A stretch of 64,000 nt of DNA from contig JAKQEM010000009.1 in NCBI GenBank assembly GCA_029558515.1, positions 1 to 64,000 on the forward strand. The letters run 5' to 3'. This document shows, in pieces, positions 17,094-26,005 of this stretch. Under the pieces are notes generated by a model, which ran no database searches, was not told the DNA's origin, and saw only the letters and a program-made list of their open reading frames with translations. How positions within the stretch are numbered: position 1 is the first letter of the stretch; each line of letters opens with the position of its first letter. The translations under genes and the position numbers were made by a program. Source of the stretch: a bacterium (lineage in GTDB: Bacteria; Patescibacteriota; Gracilibacteria; Peribacterales; Peribacteraceae).

Positions 17094-17436
17094 GACGGGG
17101 ATAGGGGCGAAGGACTAGGGACAAAGGACTAAAGGCTAAGTCCTTCCCAGTGAGAAAATCGCATCGTGATGTATTACACGCAAAATAGCGGTGGCACAGA
17201 GCGATTGTTGAGCGGATGTGGAATCCGACTGCTCTCATGCCACCATTCCTACTCCCCAATGGAGAGTAGAACGTCAATTGTACTCCAGGTGGCACTACCG
17301 GTAAAGGCTCGCGAAAGGGAAGGATACGGTATATATTTCTGCTCTATTCTCATATTCATTTCAATAGGAACTGGTATGCCGGGTGTTCCCGGTACATGTT
17401 CATACCAAATCTCCATTGCCTCGCTATACTTTCATC
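17094..17436. other. Intergenic region between rpoD and the helicase gene
   Basis: No convincing gene. It holds an inverted repeat AAGGACT-N8-AGTCCTT (17124-17145) within a G/A-rich stretch of repeated words, possibly the end of the rpoD transcript although it lacks a T-run. A small hairpin CCGGG-TGTT-CCCGG lies within a longer GGTATG...CATACC inverted repeat (about 17369-17405). The helicase -10 TATACT lies at 17425-17430. A 94-codon frame here has no protein-like composition. Confidence 0.5.
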
Positions 17437-20379
17437 ATGCAGACATTTGACGAAGAATACGCTCGACTCAATGCGGCGCAAAAGAAGGCAGTCGATACCA
17501 TTGAAGGTCCTGTCATGGTGGTGGCGGGGCCGGGGACTGGGAAGACGCAGGTACTCAGTCTGCGGGTTGCAAACATTCTGAAGAAGACACAGGTGAATCC
17601 GCGGAACATTTTATGTCTCACATTTACCGTGAGCGGAGCCACTGCCATGCGCGAGCGCCTCCGAGCCCTCATCGGCCCGGGTGCGTACGGTGTGACCATC
17701 AATACGATGCACGGCTTCTGCAACGACGTCATCGTGCAGTATCCGCAGGTATTCGAGGCATTTTCTTCGCTGGAGCAAATCAGCGACGTGGAACAGGTGC
17801 GTTCCATGAATGGCATCATCGATGATCTGATGCCGGACCTCGAGCTGGTGAATCGGAAAAACCCGCACGGGCGTACCAAAGATATTCTCAGCCGCATCGG
17901 TCAGGTGAAAAAGGAGGGCGTGACGGTGGAACGCCTGCGCGAAGTGGCGAACGAGTACGAGTCTGTTTTGCTGAATAAAAGCAGAGAGGGGACCAAGGCG
18001 CATGAGAAGAACGTGGCGGCTGCACGCAAGTATCGGGACTTCGTGTTGCTCTTCGAGAAGTATCAGGAAATGCTGCGGCGCACCCAACGGTACGATTATG
18101 ATGACATGATTCTCAATGCACTGAAGGCATTGGATGAAGAAGACTGGATGCTTCTCAATTTGCAGGAGCGGTATCTGTACGTACTGGTTGATGAATTTCA
18201 AGATTTGAACGGTGCGCAGTATGCCGTCATCGAGAAACTCATTCGCCCCCGCACGCCGGAGGACAAACCGAACATCTTCGTGGTGGGAGATGACGATCAA
18301 GCGATTTACAGGTTTCAGGGAGCAAATCTGCAAAATATTTTGTCATTCAGGAATCGTTTCCCGGATGCCGTTACCGTTGCGCTCACGACGAGTTACCGTT
18401 GCACGCAGCGCATTCTGGATGCCTCAGGCAGATTGATCGGCTGCAATACCGAACGGTTGGTGGGAACGATTCCGGATCTTTCCAAAGAGCTCGTCTCCGG
18501 GGCGGGAGCGGAGGGTGCTGAACCCGTACTGCTGCACAGTCCCAGCGATGCAGCCGAACCGTGGTTGATCGCCGATTGCATCGAAGATGCATTGCAGGAC
18601 GGTACGGCGCCTTCGGAGATTGCCGTGCTGGTGCAGACCAATCGCGAGCTTCAACCCTTATACGATGTTCTGCGGGCGCGAGAAATTCCCGTGCAGATGG
18701 ACGGTAAAGTGAATCTGCTCGATCAATCCCTCGTGCTCCAGACTTTGAGTGTGCTGCGCGCGGTTCGTGACCCGTATGACAATCCCCGGTTTTGCGCGGC
18801 GCTCGGTATTCGCGGACTGCGTTGCAAACCATCGGATATCGGTCGGCTCTTTCAGCTTTCCCGGGAACGTGCGCTCACCGTCAACGCATTGCTCTTCCTG
18901 TTGGATGATCCCGCCTCGGATGTGGGCGCAATGCCGTGGCACGACAAGGACGCCCTCGTGAGGGCGAGGGATACTCTTCTCAGTCTCCATCAGCAATTGC
19001 CGAACAGGACCATTGTGGAGACGTTGGAACGCATTCTGAAGGATTGCGGACTGTTGCCGCAGCCCGATGCAGGAGCGGACTTTCCTGCCGCGGAGTTCGC
19101 CGCATTGCAGTCATTCTTCGGGTATGTTCGTGATCGCAGCTACGAGCAGAAGAATACCTTCGTGCTGGATCATTTGCTCGATGATCTCGCGCTCTATGAA
19201 GCCGGTGAGAACGGACTGCGGTTGCAGTACTCCGTGCCGCATCTCTCGCAGGAAGGTGTGCAGCTGTTGACGGCGCATCAGAGCAAGGGACTGGAATTTG
19301 ACATGGTCATTCTCCCGAATTTTCGCGACGGGCACTGGGATAGGCGGCACAATCCGCCGTCTGTTTCCCTTCCCGAGGATCTGCTCTTCGGATGGGAGAG
19401 CGATCAGAAGGCATTTGAGAAGAGTCAGGACGAACGCCGCGTTGCCTACGTTGCGATGACGCGCGCCCGCAGAACGCTGCTCTTTACGTGTCCGAGTACG
19501 CTCACCAACGGAGGTTCCAAGCCGCGGGAAGTTTCACCTTCGGCATTCTTTGTTGAGGCGGGGCCGCTGCCTGAAGAGCAGGGTATTTTGCGCAATCCGG
19601 ATCAGATTTCGACGTTACTCCTTTGGCCTTCGCAAGATTTGGAGGAGGAATTCAGGGCGTACCTTCGTGAGCGCCTGGTTGATTTCCGGCTTTCGGTGAC
19701 GGCACTCAATCACTTTTTGGAGAATCCCAAACTGTTTCTCGAACGAGATTTGCTGCAGATGCCGGATCTGAAAAATGAATCGCTGATTTTCGGAAATGCC
19801 GCGCATACGGCGCTGAAGAAATGGGGATTAAGCGTGCAGGCGGGAACGCCGAACGGGAAGACGCAATTTATGCAGGATTTTGACAATTACCTTGTGGAGC
19901 GCGAGATCATGACGGAACACGTTCGCAAAAATTTGTTGCGACACGGACAGGAGACGCTGCCTCGGTATTACGATGAGCGATTGTCGTCGACGGTTCCGTA
20001 CGTATTCAAAGTCGAGTACCCCGTACACGCATATCTGGATGATATTCCATTGAAGGGAACGATTGATCGCATCGATCTTGAGCATCCCGATTCCCGACGC
20101 GCCATTATCGTGGATTACAAATCCGGCAGGCCGAAGACGGAGAAGCAGATACGAGAGGACGGTGATTACCTTCGACAACTCGTGTTCTATGCACTTTTGA
20201 TGGAACATGGCATGCCGATGCTGGAGCCCGTATCGTACGTGCTGGATTTCCTCGGTGAGGGGACGGATCATCCCGTCGCCCGTTCGTTTACGGTAACGGA
20301 AGAGGAGAAGGAAGAATTGCGCATCGTCATTCGATCCGTATGGACGAAGATTCAAAACCTGGATTTTACACCCTTATGA
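17437..20379 (+). CDS. UvrD/PcrA-type helicase fused to PD-(D/E)XK nuclease
   Basis: 980 residues. Superfamily 1A 3'-5' DNA helicase with Walker A AGPGTGKTQVL (about residue 29), motif II VLVDEFQDLNGAQ, motif III VGDDDQAIYRFQGAN, motif V TAHQSKGLEFDMVILPN and motif VI RRVAYVAMTRARRTL. The last 250 residues form a RecB/AddB-like nuclease domain: GNAAHTALKKW, then GTIDRIDL and IVDYKSG with the D...D-x-K core, and QLVFYALLM. Combined helicase-nuclease proteins process DNA ends in recombinational repair; this one is probably a single-chain AddA-like enzyme. No partner AddB is next to it. TATACT ends exactly 6 bases before the chosen ATG; the upstream in-frame start at 17383 lies before this promoter and is rejected. 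Confidence 0.9.
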   Translation: MQTFDEEYARLNAAQKKAVDTIEGPVMVVAGPGTGKTQVLSLRVANILKKTQVNPRNILCLTFTVSGATAMRERLRALIGPGAYGVTINTMHGFCNDVIVQYPQVFEAFSSLEQISDVEQVRSMNGIIDDLMPDLELVNRKNPHGRTKDILSRIGQVKKEGVTVERLREVANEYESVLLNKSREGTKAHEKNVAAARKYRDFVLLFEKYQEMLRRTQRYDYDDMILNALKALDEEDWMLLNLQERYLYVLVDEFQDLNGAQYAVIEKLIRPRTPEDKPNIFVVGDDDQAIYRFQGANLQNILSFRNRFPDAVTVALTTSYRCTQRILDASGRLIGCNTERLVGTIPDLSKELVSGAGAEGAEPVLLHSPSDAAEPWLIADCIEDALQDGTAPSEIAVLVQTNRELQPLYDVLRAREIPVQMDGKVNLLDQSLVLQTLSVLRAVRDPYDNPRFCAALGIRGLRCKPSDIGRLFQLSRERALTVNALLFLLDDPASDVGAMPWHDKDALVRARDTLLSLHQQLPNRTIVETLERILKDCGLLPQPDAGADFPAAEFAALQSFFGYVRDRSYEQKNTFVLDHLLDDLALYEAGENGLRLQYSVPHLSQEGVQLLTAHQSKGLEFDMVILPNFRDGHWDRRHNPPSVSLPEDLLFGWESDQKAFEKSQDERRVAYVAMTRARRTLLFTCPSTLTNGGSKPREVSPSAFFVEAGPLPEEQGILRNPDQISTLLLWPSQDLEEEFRAYLRERLVDFRLSVTALNHFLENPKLFLERDLLQMPDLKNESLIFGNAAHTALKKWGLSVQAGTPNGKTQFMQDFDNYLVEREIMTEHVRKNLLRHGQETLPRYYDERLSSTVPYVFKVEYPVHAYLDDIPLKGTIDRIDLEHPDSRRAIIVDYKSGRPKTEKQIREDGDYLRQLVFYALLMEHGMPMLEPVSYVLDFLGEGTDHPVARSFTVTEEEKEELRIVIRSVWTKIQNLDFTPL

Positions 20380-20496
20380 TTTTTCTCTTCTCATCTCCAT
20401 GTTCGACAAACGCAAAAAGAAATGAAGCACCATTGTCGTTTGTTCGTTAACAGTGCAAGTCGAATGAAAAAGGGGAAATAAAAGAGGTGGAGGTAA

Positions 20497-21117
20497 CTAG
20501 GAGTGAGCAGAATGTGAGAGATACTCCTTCCATTTCTCCAGTGCTCTCCCCCGATGACTGATGCGATTCTTTTCTTCCATTGAAAGCGCGGCATACACTT
20601 TGTCGTATCCGTCGGGCTTGAAGCAGGCGGAGATCGGCAGACCCGGTAAAAATGTCGCTTCCAATGATTCGGTGATGCTGCCGTCGCAGGAGCCTTGACA
20701 CAGATGTTCGTTTCCATCGCTGTCAATGAAACAGAGAACGCAGACAAAGTGAGCTGCTTTGTTTTCTTCTCTCTTCATGCGATCGAGAAAAAAGGAAATC
20801 CAGTGTTGATCGGATGCGTCGGATCCCGCGCCCCATCGTCGCGTGTGAATGCCCAGTTCGCTCTGCAATGCTTCCACGATGATGCCAGAGTCGTCCGCCA
20901 GTGTTGCGATTCCCCGTGATGCTTCAAAGTAATATCGTGCTTTGCCTCGAGCGTTCTCCTCAAATGTGTTCCCCGTCTCATACGGACGCTCCGTAAGGCC
21001 GATATCTGCGGGTGCAAGAATCTCCACAGGCAAAGCCTGCAGTGCCGCGCGCACTTCGATGATCTTGCCGGGATTGGATGTTCCCAGAAGAAGTTTCACG
21101 CGTTCATTCTCCATCAT
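20497..21117 (-). CDS. rdgB: XTP/dITP pyrophosphatase (RdgB/HAM1 family)
   Basis: 206 residues. Hydrolyses non-canonical purine triphosphates (ITP, XTP, dITP) to monophosphates and keeps them out of DNA and RNA. N-terminal nucleotide-binding motif LLLGTSNPGKIIEV, then FEENARGKA and the catalytic ATLADDSGIIVEAL. The C-terminal part with FKPDGYDKVYA and NRISHRGRALEKW is also typical (SHR motif). It starts 3 bases after the ftsK stop and is clearly the second gene of an ftsK-rdgB operon. A second ATG at 21114 is an alternative start. The gene converges on the helicase gene, with about 117 bases between. Confidence 0.9.
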   Translation of the reverse strand: MMENERVKLLLGTSNPGKIIEVRAALQALPVEILAPADIGLTERPYETGNTFEENARGKARYYFEASRGIATLADDSGIIVEALQSELGIHTRRWGAGSDASDQHWISFFLDRMKREENKAAHFVCVLCFIDSDGNEHLCQGSCDGSITESLEATFLPGLPISACFKPDGYDKVYAALSMEEKNRISHRGRALEKWKEYLSHSAHS

Positions 21118-21120
21118 CTT

Positions 21121-23367
21121 TCATCCATTTGCCATCTGTTCGATGAATACTTTTCGCGGCTTCGCACCGTCTGCCGGACCCACGATGCCCTTCTCCTCCA
21201 TGATATCCAGAAGCCTCGCCGCACGGGCGTAGCCCACTTTCAACTGTCTCTGCAGAAGGCTTGCCGATGCCTTGCCCGATTCTTGCACCACGCGGACCGC
21301 ATCAAAGAAAAGATCGTCTCCTCCGTTGTCATCCGCATCCAAATCGATCATTCCGGAGCCGACTCCGCTATCGGAAGCACCGTCGCCGTCCTCGTCATCA
21401 TCCGCCAGTCCGATCTGTTCCGTGACGCGTCCTCCGCCTGCGATCTTCACCGAGTTGATGACGCGTTCCACCTCGCCGGTCGAAATGAAGATACCCTGAA
21501 TGCGCACGGGTCTGGCGGTATTGGCCGTCATCAGAAGCATATCTCCTTTGCCCAGAAGATCTTCCGCACCGATGCCGTCAAGAATAGTGCGGCTGTCGAC
21601 GGAGCTGACGACACGGAAAGCAATGCGTGTCGGGATGTTCGCCTTGATGAGCCCCGTGATGACGTCGACGGACGGGCGTTGCGTGGCGATGACCAGATGC
21701 ATGCCGGTGGCGCGCGCCATCTGCGAAATGCGCACAATCATCGTCTCCGTGTCGCGGCGGAACTGCCGCATCATGAGGTCGGCCAATTCGTCGACGACGA
21801 TGACGATGCGCGGCAACAAGTTCGCCTCATCCGTTTGCTTCTCATTGAATTCCGCGATGTTGCGCACGCTCTGCTCACTGAACCGATGCAGGCGGCGCCC
21901 CATTTCCGCCACCGCCCAGCGCAGCGCCTGCAGCGCTTTGTCCGATTCCGTGATGACGGGTGTCAGCAAATGCGGAATTCCGTTATACGGCATCAACTCC
22001 ACGCGCTTCGGATCGATGAGAATGAGTTTCATTTCGTGCGGTGCATTCTGGTACAGGAGTGACGTCAGGAAGACGTTCATGCACACCGACTTTCCCGAAC
22101 CCGTGGCGCCCGCGATGAGAAGGTGCGGCATGTCCTCCAGCCCCGCGACAACCGCTTCTCCCGAAACATCGCGTCCCAAAGGCATGGTAAGCGTCGATTC
22201 GTTCTCATGGAAAGCGGGGCTTTCCAAAATTTCGCGCAAGTGCACGATGGTGCGCTTTGCGTTGGGCATTTCAATGCCCACCAGCGACTTGCCGGGAATG
22301 GGAGCTTCTATGCGCAGACTCTGTGCGGCCAGCGCAAGGGAAAGATCGTCTTTGAGATTGGCGATGGAACTGAGCTTCACGCCTTCTGCGGGTTGCAGGG
22401 TAAACTGCGTGACGGTGGGACCGGGACGCGCATCGCGAACTTTGACTTCGATGCCGAATTCTTCCAGTTTCTCCTCAATGCGTTTGGCTTGCCGCTTGAG
22501 CTCCGCGTCATTGACGGTGAGCTTGCTCGGAGAATCATCGAGGAGATCCATCCCCGGGAACGTCCATTCCTCAAACCGCGTGTCCTTCATCTCCAGTACG
22601 TCCGCGCGCTTCTGCCTGAGTTTGTCTCGAATGAGTTTCTTGGATTTGTCTTTCGCAAGTGCGCGCGCAAATTCCGGTCGTACGATATTGAGTTCCGTTT
22701 GCTCCGTGGATGAATCCTCGTCTTCATCCTCGTCTTCATCATCCTCCGCGTCGATCTCATCTTCCTCTTCCTCCGCCTGCGCTTCACCTGCACGCGGCTC
22801 TCCGGCGGGTGGAGTGCGTGTCTGTCGTCGAGTCACCGGATTGCGAACGAATGATACGATCGCCGCAATATTCGGTTCAAACGACAGGAAGATGCCGATG
22901 AGGAACGTCGTCGACAACACCGTGTACCCGACGGCATCGCTGAGGAAATACTTGAAGGGAAGACTCACCATAAAGCCGACGGCTCCGGCGAGCTCCTGCT
23001 GTCGCGGCCCGATCTCCGCCAGCGGCACCCGCATGTGCATGAGACCCAGGAATGAGAGGAGGCAAATGACCAGCCCCACGGACCGTTTGAGTTCCAGGCG
23101 TCCCGCGCCAAAGGTATGAAGCAGACCCGAAATCAGAAGGAAAGAGGGAAAGAGAATGCCCCAAGATCCGAAGAAGAACCGTAAAACGCCATGCAGTACC
23201 GTGCCGACGCGCCCCGCTTCATCCTGAAGGACAAGGAGGAGGAGAATGCCGCATGCAATCTGTACGATGCCGCTGATGGCACGTTTGGTCTCCGGCTGCA
23301 TTTCCCAATAAACCGATTCCGCAACCGATGTCCGTCGCGCTGCTTTCCTGCGTCTCTTTCGAGCCAT
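21121..23367 (-). CDS. ftsK: FtsK/SpoIIIE DNA translocase
   Basis: 748 residues. Chromosome-segregating, membrane-anchored DNA pump at the division septum. The N-terminus is very basic (ARKRRRKAARR), followed by about four membrane segments (residues 30-175). A strongly acidic linker (Glu/Asp runs, about 200-225) leads into the motor: the alpha/beta part with Walker A AGATGSGKS (about 415), LILIDPKRVEL, and Walker B IVVVDELADLMM. The C-terminal winged-helix gamma domain (KVGYARAARLLDIMEEKGIVG) should read polar DNA sequences. The start is the ATG at 23367: TATACT lies 7 bases upstream (23375-23380), whereas the longer frame to 23541 adds 58 atypical residues. Confidence 0.95.
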   Translation of the reverse strand: MARKRRRKAARRTSVAESVYWEMQPETKRAISGIVQIACGILLLLVLQDEAGRVGTVLHGVLRFFFGSWGILFPSFLLISGLLHTFGAGRLELKRSVGLVICLLSFLGLMHMRVPLAEIGPRQQELAGAVGFMVSLPFKYFLSDAVGYTVLSTTFLIGIFLSFEPNIAAIVSFVRNPVTRRQTRTPPAGEPRAGEAQAEEEEDEIDAEDDEDEDEDEDSSTEQTELNIVRPEFARALAKDKSKKLIRDKLRQKRADVLEMKDTRFEEWTFPGMDLLDDSPSKLTVNDAELKRQAKRIEEKLEEFGIEVKVRDARPGPTVTQFTLQPAEGVKLSSIANLKDDLSLALAAQSLRIEAPIPGKSLVGIEMPNAKRTIVHLREILESPAFHENESTLTMPLGRDVSGEAVVAGLEDMPHLLIAGATGSGKSVCMNVFLTSLLYQNAPHEMKLILIDPKRVELMPYNGIPHLLTPVITESDKALQALRWAVAEMGRRLHRFSEQSVRNIAEFNEKQTDEANLLPRIVIVVDELADLMMRQFRRDTETMIVRISQMARATGMHLVIATQRPSVDVITGLIKANIPTRIAFRVVSSVDSRTILDGIGAEDLLGKGDMLLMTANTARPVRIQGIFISTGEVERVINSVKIAGGGRVTEQIGLADDDEDGDGASDSGVGSGMIDLDADDNGGDDLFFDAVRVVQESGKASASLLQRQLKVGYARAARLLDIMEEKGIVGPADGAKPRKVFIEQMANG

Positions 23368-23374
23368 GGCCGGC

Positions 23375-23380
23375 AGTATA
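23375..23380 (-). promoter_or_regulatory. -10 element of ftsK
   Basis: TATACT on the minus strand, 7 bases before the ATG at 23367. It fixes the start and implies a leaderless mRNA. Confidence 0.55.
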
Positions 23381-23492
23381 GACCCGGAGGCTCGCCAAAT
23401 GAACAGGTTTCCATTTTGGCTCTTGCATGGATAAAAATTAGAAAATAAGGTATAATAGTAGTCAAAAGTAAGATATACTGCTTCATCCTTCC

Positions 23493-23498
23493 TAGTAT
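23493..23498 (+). promoter_or_regulatory. -10 element of the efflux operon
   Basis: TAGTAT lies 6 bases before TTG 23505, the same spacing as at many ATG starts in this window. Other AT-rich hexamers (TATAAT near 23451, TATACT near 23474) lie further upstream and could give a leadered transcript starting at ATG 23514. Confidence 0.4.
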
Positions 23499-23504
23499 TT
23501 ACAT

Positions 23505-25262
23505 TTGTCTCCCATGAGTCTTTTCTCCACCATCCGTACATTCAGCAGGAATCATCGCTGGAAAATCGTCATTGCAGTCATTGTGTTGCTGCCGATTGTC
23601 GCCATTGCCTGGTATGCGTTTTCTCCGAGTGCGTCAACCTATGTCACCGAGGAAGCCGTGCGGGGTGATTTGCGGCAGATCGTGGATGCGGTGGGTACGG
23701 TGATTTCCGAACGTGATTTGCAGCTGCAATTTCCGGTTGCAGGCATCGTTGCCACTGTGGACGTGAAGGAAGGAGACTCGGTGCGTGCCGGACAGAGGCT
23801 GGCCGCATTGCGTTCCGGAAGTTTGACTGCGGAGGTTGCGGCTGCGTCGGCGAGGGTACAGGTGGCGGAGGCGGATCTGCGCGCGAAGGAACAGGGGGGC
23901 AGAGCGGAAGATGTTGCAGTCGCGGAAGCGGAGGTGGTGAGCCGTCGCGCATCACTGTCCGCCGCGAAGATAGCGTTGCAGAATGCGCAGGATACGCTGG
24001 CGCAATCCGAATCAAAGATCCTCATTCTCCAAAGCGAGGTGGAGACGGCGCTCGCGGGTCAAGTGAGTACCGTCGGGAGCACCGTTGCACGTGAGGCGGC
24101 TTCCGCAGTGAATGCGCTATCGAGTATTCGCAGTACGTTGCAGCAGAACGAAGTCACCGATGCGGTCATCCGGACGAACAATGCGGAATACCAGTTTGTT
24201 CTGATGTCCATCACCGATGCCGAAACCAAGATTGCTTCCACGTTGAATGCCGGATCACCCGTGAATTTTACGGATGCCATTGCATTGTTGGAACGCACGC
24301 AGTCGGCGATTTCGGTTGCGGCTGACGCCGCAAACCGGGCCCAGACGCTGGTCACATCACTGGGACAAACGACGTATTTGAGTGAAGCGCTGCGGGAAAC
24401 CTACCGATCGGCGATCGCGACGGACCGCGGCACCTTGCAGACATCCCTGAATACGATTGATGTGGCATTGCGCACCTTGAGGGATGCGTCCGCTTCGTAC
24501 GAAACACGGATCGCTGCGGAAGAGGCATCCGTCATCGCATCGCGCGGTGCCATGGAGCGTGCACGATCGGACATTGCCACCTTCGAGGCTTCGCTCAATA
24601 TCGCGGAGGCGCAATTGGCGCTGCGGCGCGCTCCTGCAAGGCAAACGGACATCGATGCCGCACGTGCCAATGTGCGGCAGGCACGGGCGTCGCTCCAACG
24701 CACGCTGGCGGATCTATCGAATACCGTATTGACGGCGCCCATTGCCGGACGCATCACGAAAGTGAATGTAAAAGTGGGAGAAGCGGTTCCCGTGGGAGCA
24801 GCCGTCACACTGTTGGGCAGCAGCCCATTCCGCATCGAAATGTATGTTTCGGAAATTGATATTCCCAAAGTTCTGGTTGCGCAGAGCGGTTCCGTGAAGC
24901 TGGATGCGTTCGGTGATACGCATTTTGCGCTGCGCGTCACGGATATCGACGTGGCGCCCACCAATCGTGACGGTGTGAACAAGTACCGCGTACGTCTTGA
25001 CTTCGTGTATCCCCATGACGAATTGAAGATCGGCATGACGGGCGACGTGGAAATCATTACCGGAGGAGCAGCGGACGTGGTGATGGTTCCCGTCAGGGCA
25101 GTTCTGCAGCGGGATGACGGTACGTCGTACGTGCGTGTGCTTTTGGAGGACGGCAGAACGGAAGAACGTACCGTCGAAGTGGGACTGGAAGGGGAGGGGA
25201 GCATGGTGGCCGTGAGCGACGTGGAAGAAGGGGAGACGATCATCGTTCTTGAACGAAACTGA
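23505..25262 (+). CDS. Membrane fusion (HlyD/MacA-like) periplasmic adaptor
   Basis: 585 residues. The adaptor subunit of a MacAB-type export system. One membrane segment near the N-terminus (about residues 22-43) is followed by a barrel/lipoyl half (GTVISERDLQLQFPVAG, VKEGDSVRAGQRLAAL). A very long Ala-rich coiled-coil hairpin (about 110-400) comes next, then the second lipoyl half (TAPIAGRITKVNVKVGEAVPVG) and beta-barrel. The hairpin is longer than in typical MacA (about 370-residue) proteins. Start: TTG 23505 or ATG 23514, three codons apart; TTG fits the 6-base spacing from TAGTAT. The stop is immediately followed by the ATPase gene. A monoderm-like envelope would make it a substrate-presenting rather than outer-membrane adaptor (inference). 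Confidence 0.85.
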   Translation: MSPMSLFSTIRTFSRNHRWKIVIAVIVLLPIVAIAWYAFSPSASTYVTEEAVRGDLRQIVDAVGTVISERDLQLQFPVAGIVATVDVKEGDSVRAGQRLAALRSGSLTAEVAAASARVQVAEADLRAKEQGGRAEDVAVAEAEVVSRRASLSAAKIALQNAQDTLAQSESKILILQSEVETALAGQVSTVGSTVAREAASAVNALSSIRSTLQQNEVTDAVIRTNNAEYQFVLMSITDAETKIASTLNAGSPVNFTDAIALLERTQSAISVAADAANRAQTLVTSLGQTTYLSEALRETYRSAIATDRGTLQTSLNTIDVALRTLRDASASYETRIAAEEASVIASRGAMERARSDIATFEASLNIAEAQLALRRAPARQTDIDAARANVRQARASLQRTLADLSNTVLTAPIAGRITKVNVKVGEAVPVGAAVTLLGSSPFRIEMYVSEIDIPKVLVAQSGSVKLDAFGDTHFALRVTDIDVAPTNRDGVNKYRVRLDFVYPHDELKIGMTGDVEIITGGAADVVMVPVRAVLQRDDGTSYVRVLLEDGRTEERTVEVGLEGEGSMVAVSDVEEGETIIVLERN

Positions 25263-25264
25263 CT

Positions 25265-26002
25265 ATGACCGATCAAGTCACGCCGCTTATCGAAACGCGC
25301 GATCTCTGCAAGGAGTACGCCAATGATGATGTGGTGACGCCGGTACTATTTGACATCAATCTTCGCATCCATCGTGGAGAGTTTGTCGCCATCATGGGGC
25401 CCTCGGGTTCCGGCAAATCGACGCTCATGCACATTCTGGGATTCCTCGACGGTCAATCGAGCGGACGATACCTCTTTCAGGGCATGCAGAACGAGAACAT
25501 GGACGATGATGAATTGGCGAAAATCCGGGCGACGCGCGTCAGTTTCGTCTTTCAATCGTTCAATCTGCTGCCGCGAACCAATGTCTTTCAGAATGTCATG
25601 CTGCCGCTACTTTACCATCCGGTCATTCCCTTCGGCGAGCGGGAACATCGTGTACGCAAAGCCATCAAGACGGTCGGATTGCAGGAACGAACGGAGTACC
25701 TGACAAGCCAGCTTTCGGGCGGGCAGAAGCAACGCGTGGCCATCGCACGCGCTCTCGTCACCGATCCGGATGTCATCTTTGCAGACGAACCGACGGGCAA
25801 CTTGGATTCGCAATCGGGTATCGCGGTGATGCAGGCGCTGCAAGCTCTCAATGATCGCGGTCACACCATTATTTTGGTCACGCACGAACGGGCGACGGCG
25901 GAGCATGCCAAACGCATTCTGCACATCAGGGACGGACGCATCGACGCAGATACGACGGATTTCAAGCGCATCATCGCGCTGGAGGGGATGAATATCAAAT
26001 AA
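25265..26002 (+). CDS. ABC transporter ATP-binding protein (MacB/LolD-like)
   Basis: 245 residues. Cytoplasmic ATPase of the export system, with Walker [11 protein letters not shown] (about residues 43-52), Q-loop [14 protein letters not shown], signature [15 protein letters not shown] (about 145) and Walker [14 protein letters not shown]. This pattern ([16 protein letters not shown]) is that of the MacB/LolD/FtsE group. It begins 2 bases after the adaptor gene and is followed 3 bases later by a permease gene, so the four genes form one operon. Separate ATPase and permease subunits mean the MacB fusion of proteobacteria is split here. Confidence 0.93.
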   Translation: MTDQVTPLIETRDLCKEYANDDVVTPVLFDINLRIHRGEFVAIMGPSGSGKSTLMHILGFLDGQSSGRYLFQGMQNENMDDDELAKIRATRVSFVFQSFNLLPRTNVFQNVMLPLLYHPVIPFGEREHRVRKAIKTVGLQERTEYLTSQLSGGQKQRVAIARALVTDPDVIFADEPTGNLDSQSGIAVMQALQALNDRGHTIILVTHERATAEHAKRILHIRDGRIDADTTDFKRIIALEGMNIK

Positions 26003-26005
26003 GCC

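Noticed and set aside
17166..17450. 94-codon frame before the helicase gene
   Set aside because: Composition not protein-like, overlaps the helicase -10 element and start; no conserved features.
22123..22713. 196-codon frame opposite ftsK
   Set aside because: Antisense to the ftsK motor domain.
21500..23119. 539-codon plus-strand frame opposite ftsK
   Set aside because: It is the complement of ftsK, with Ser/Arg-rich shadow composition; ftsK has all motor motifs.
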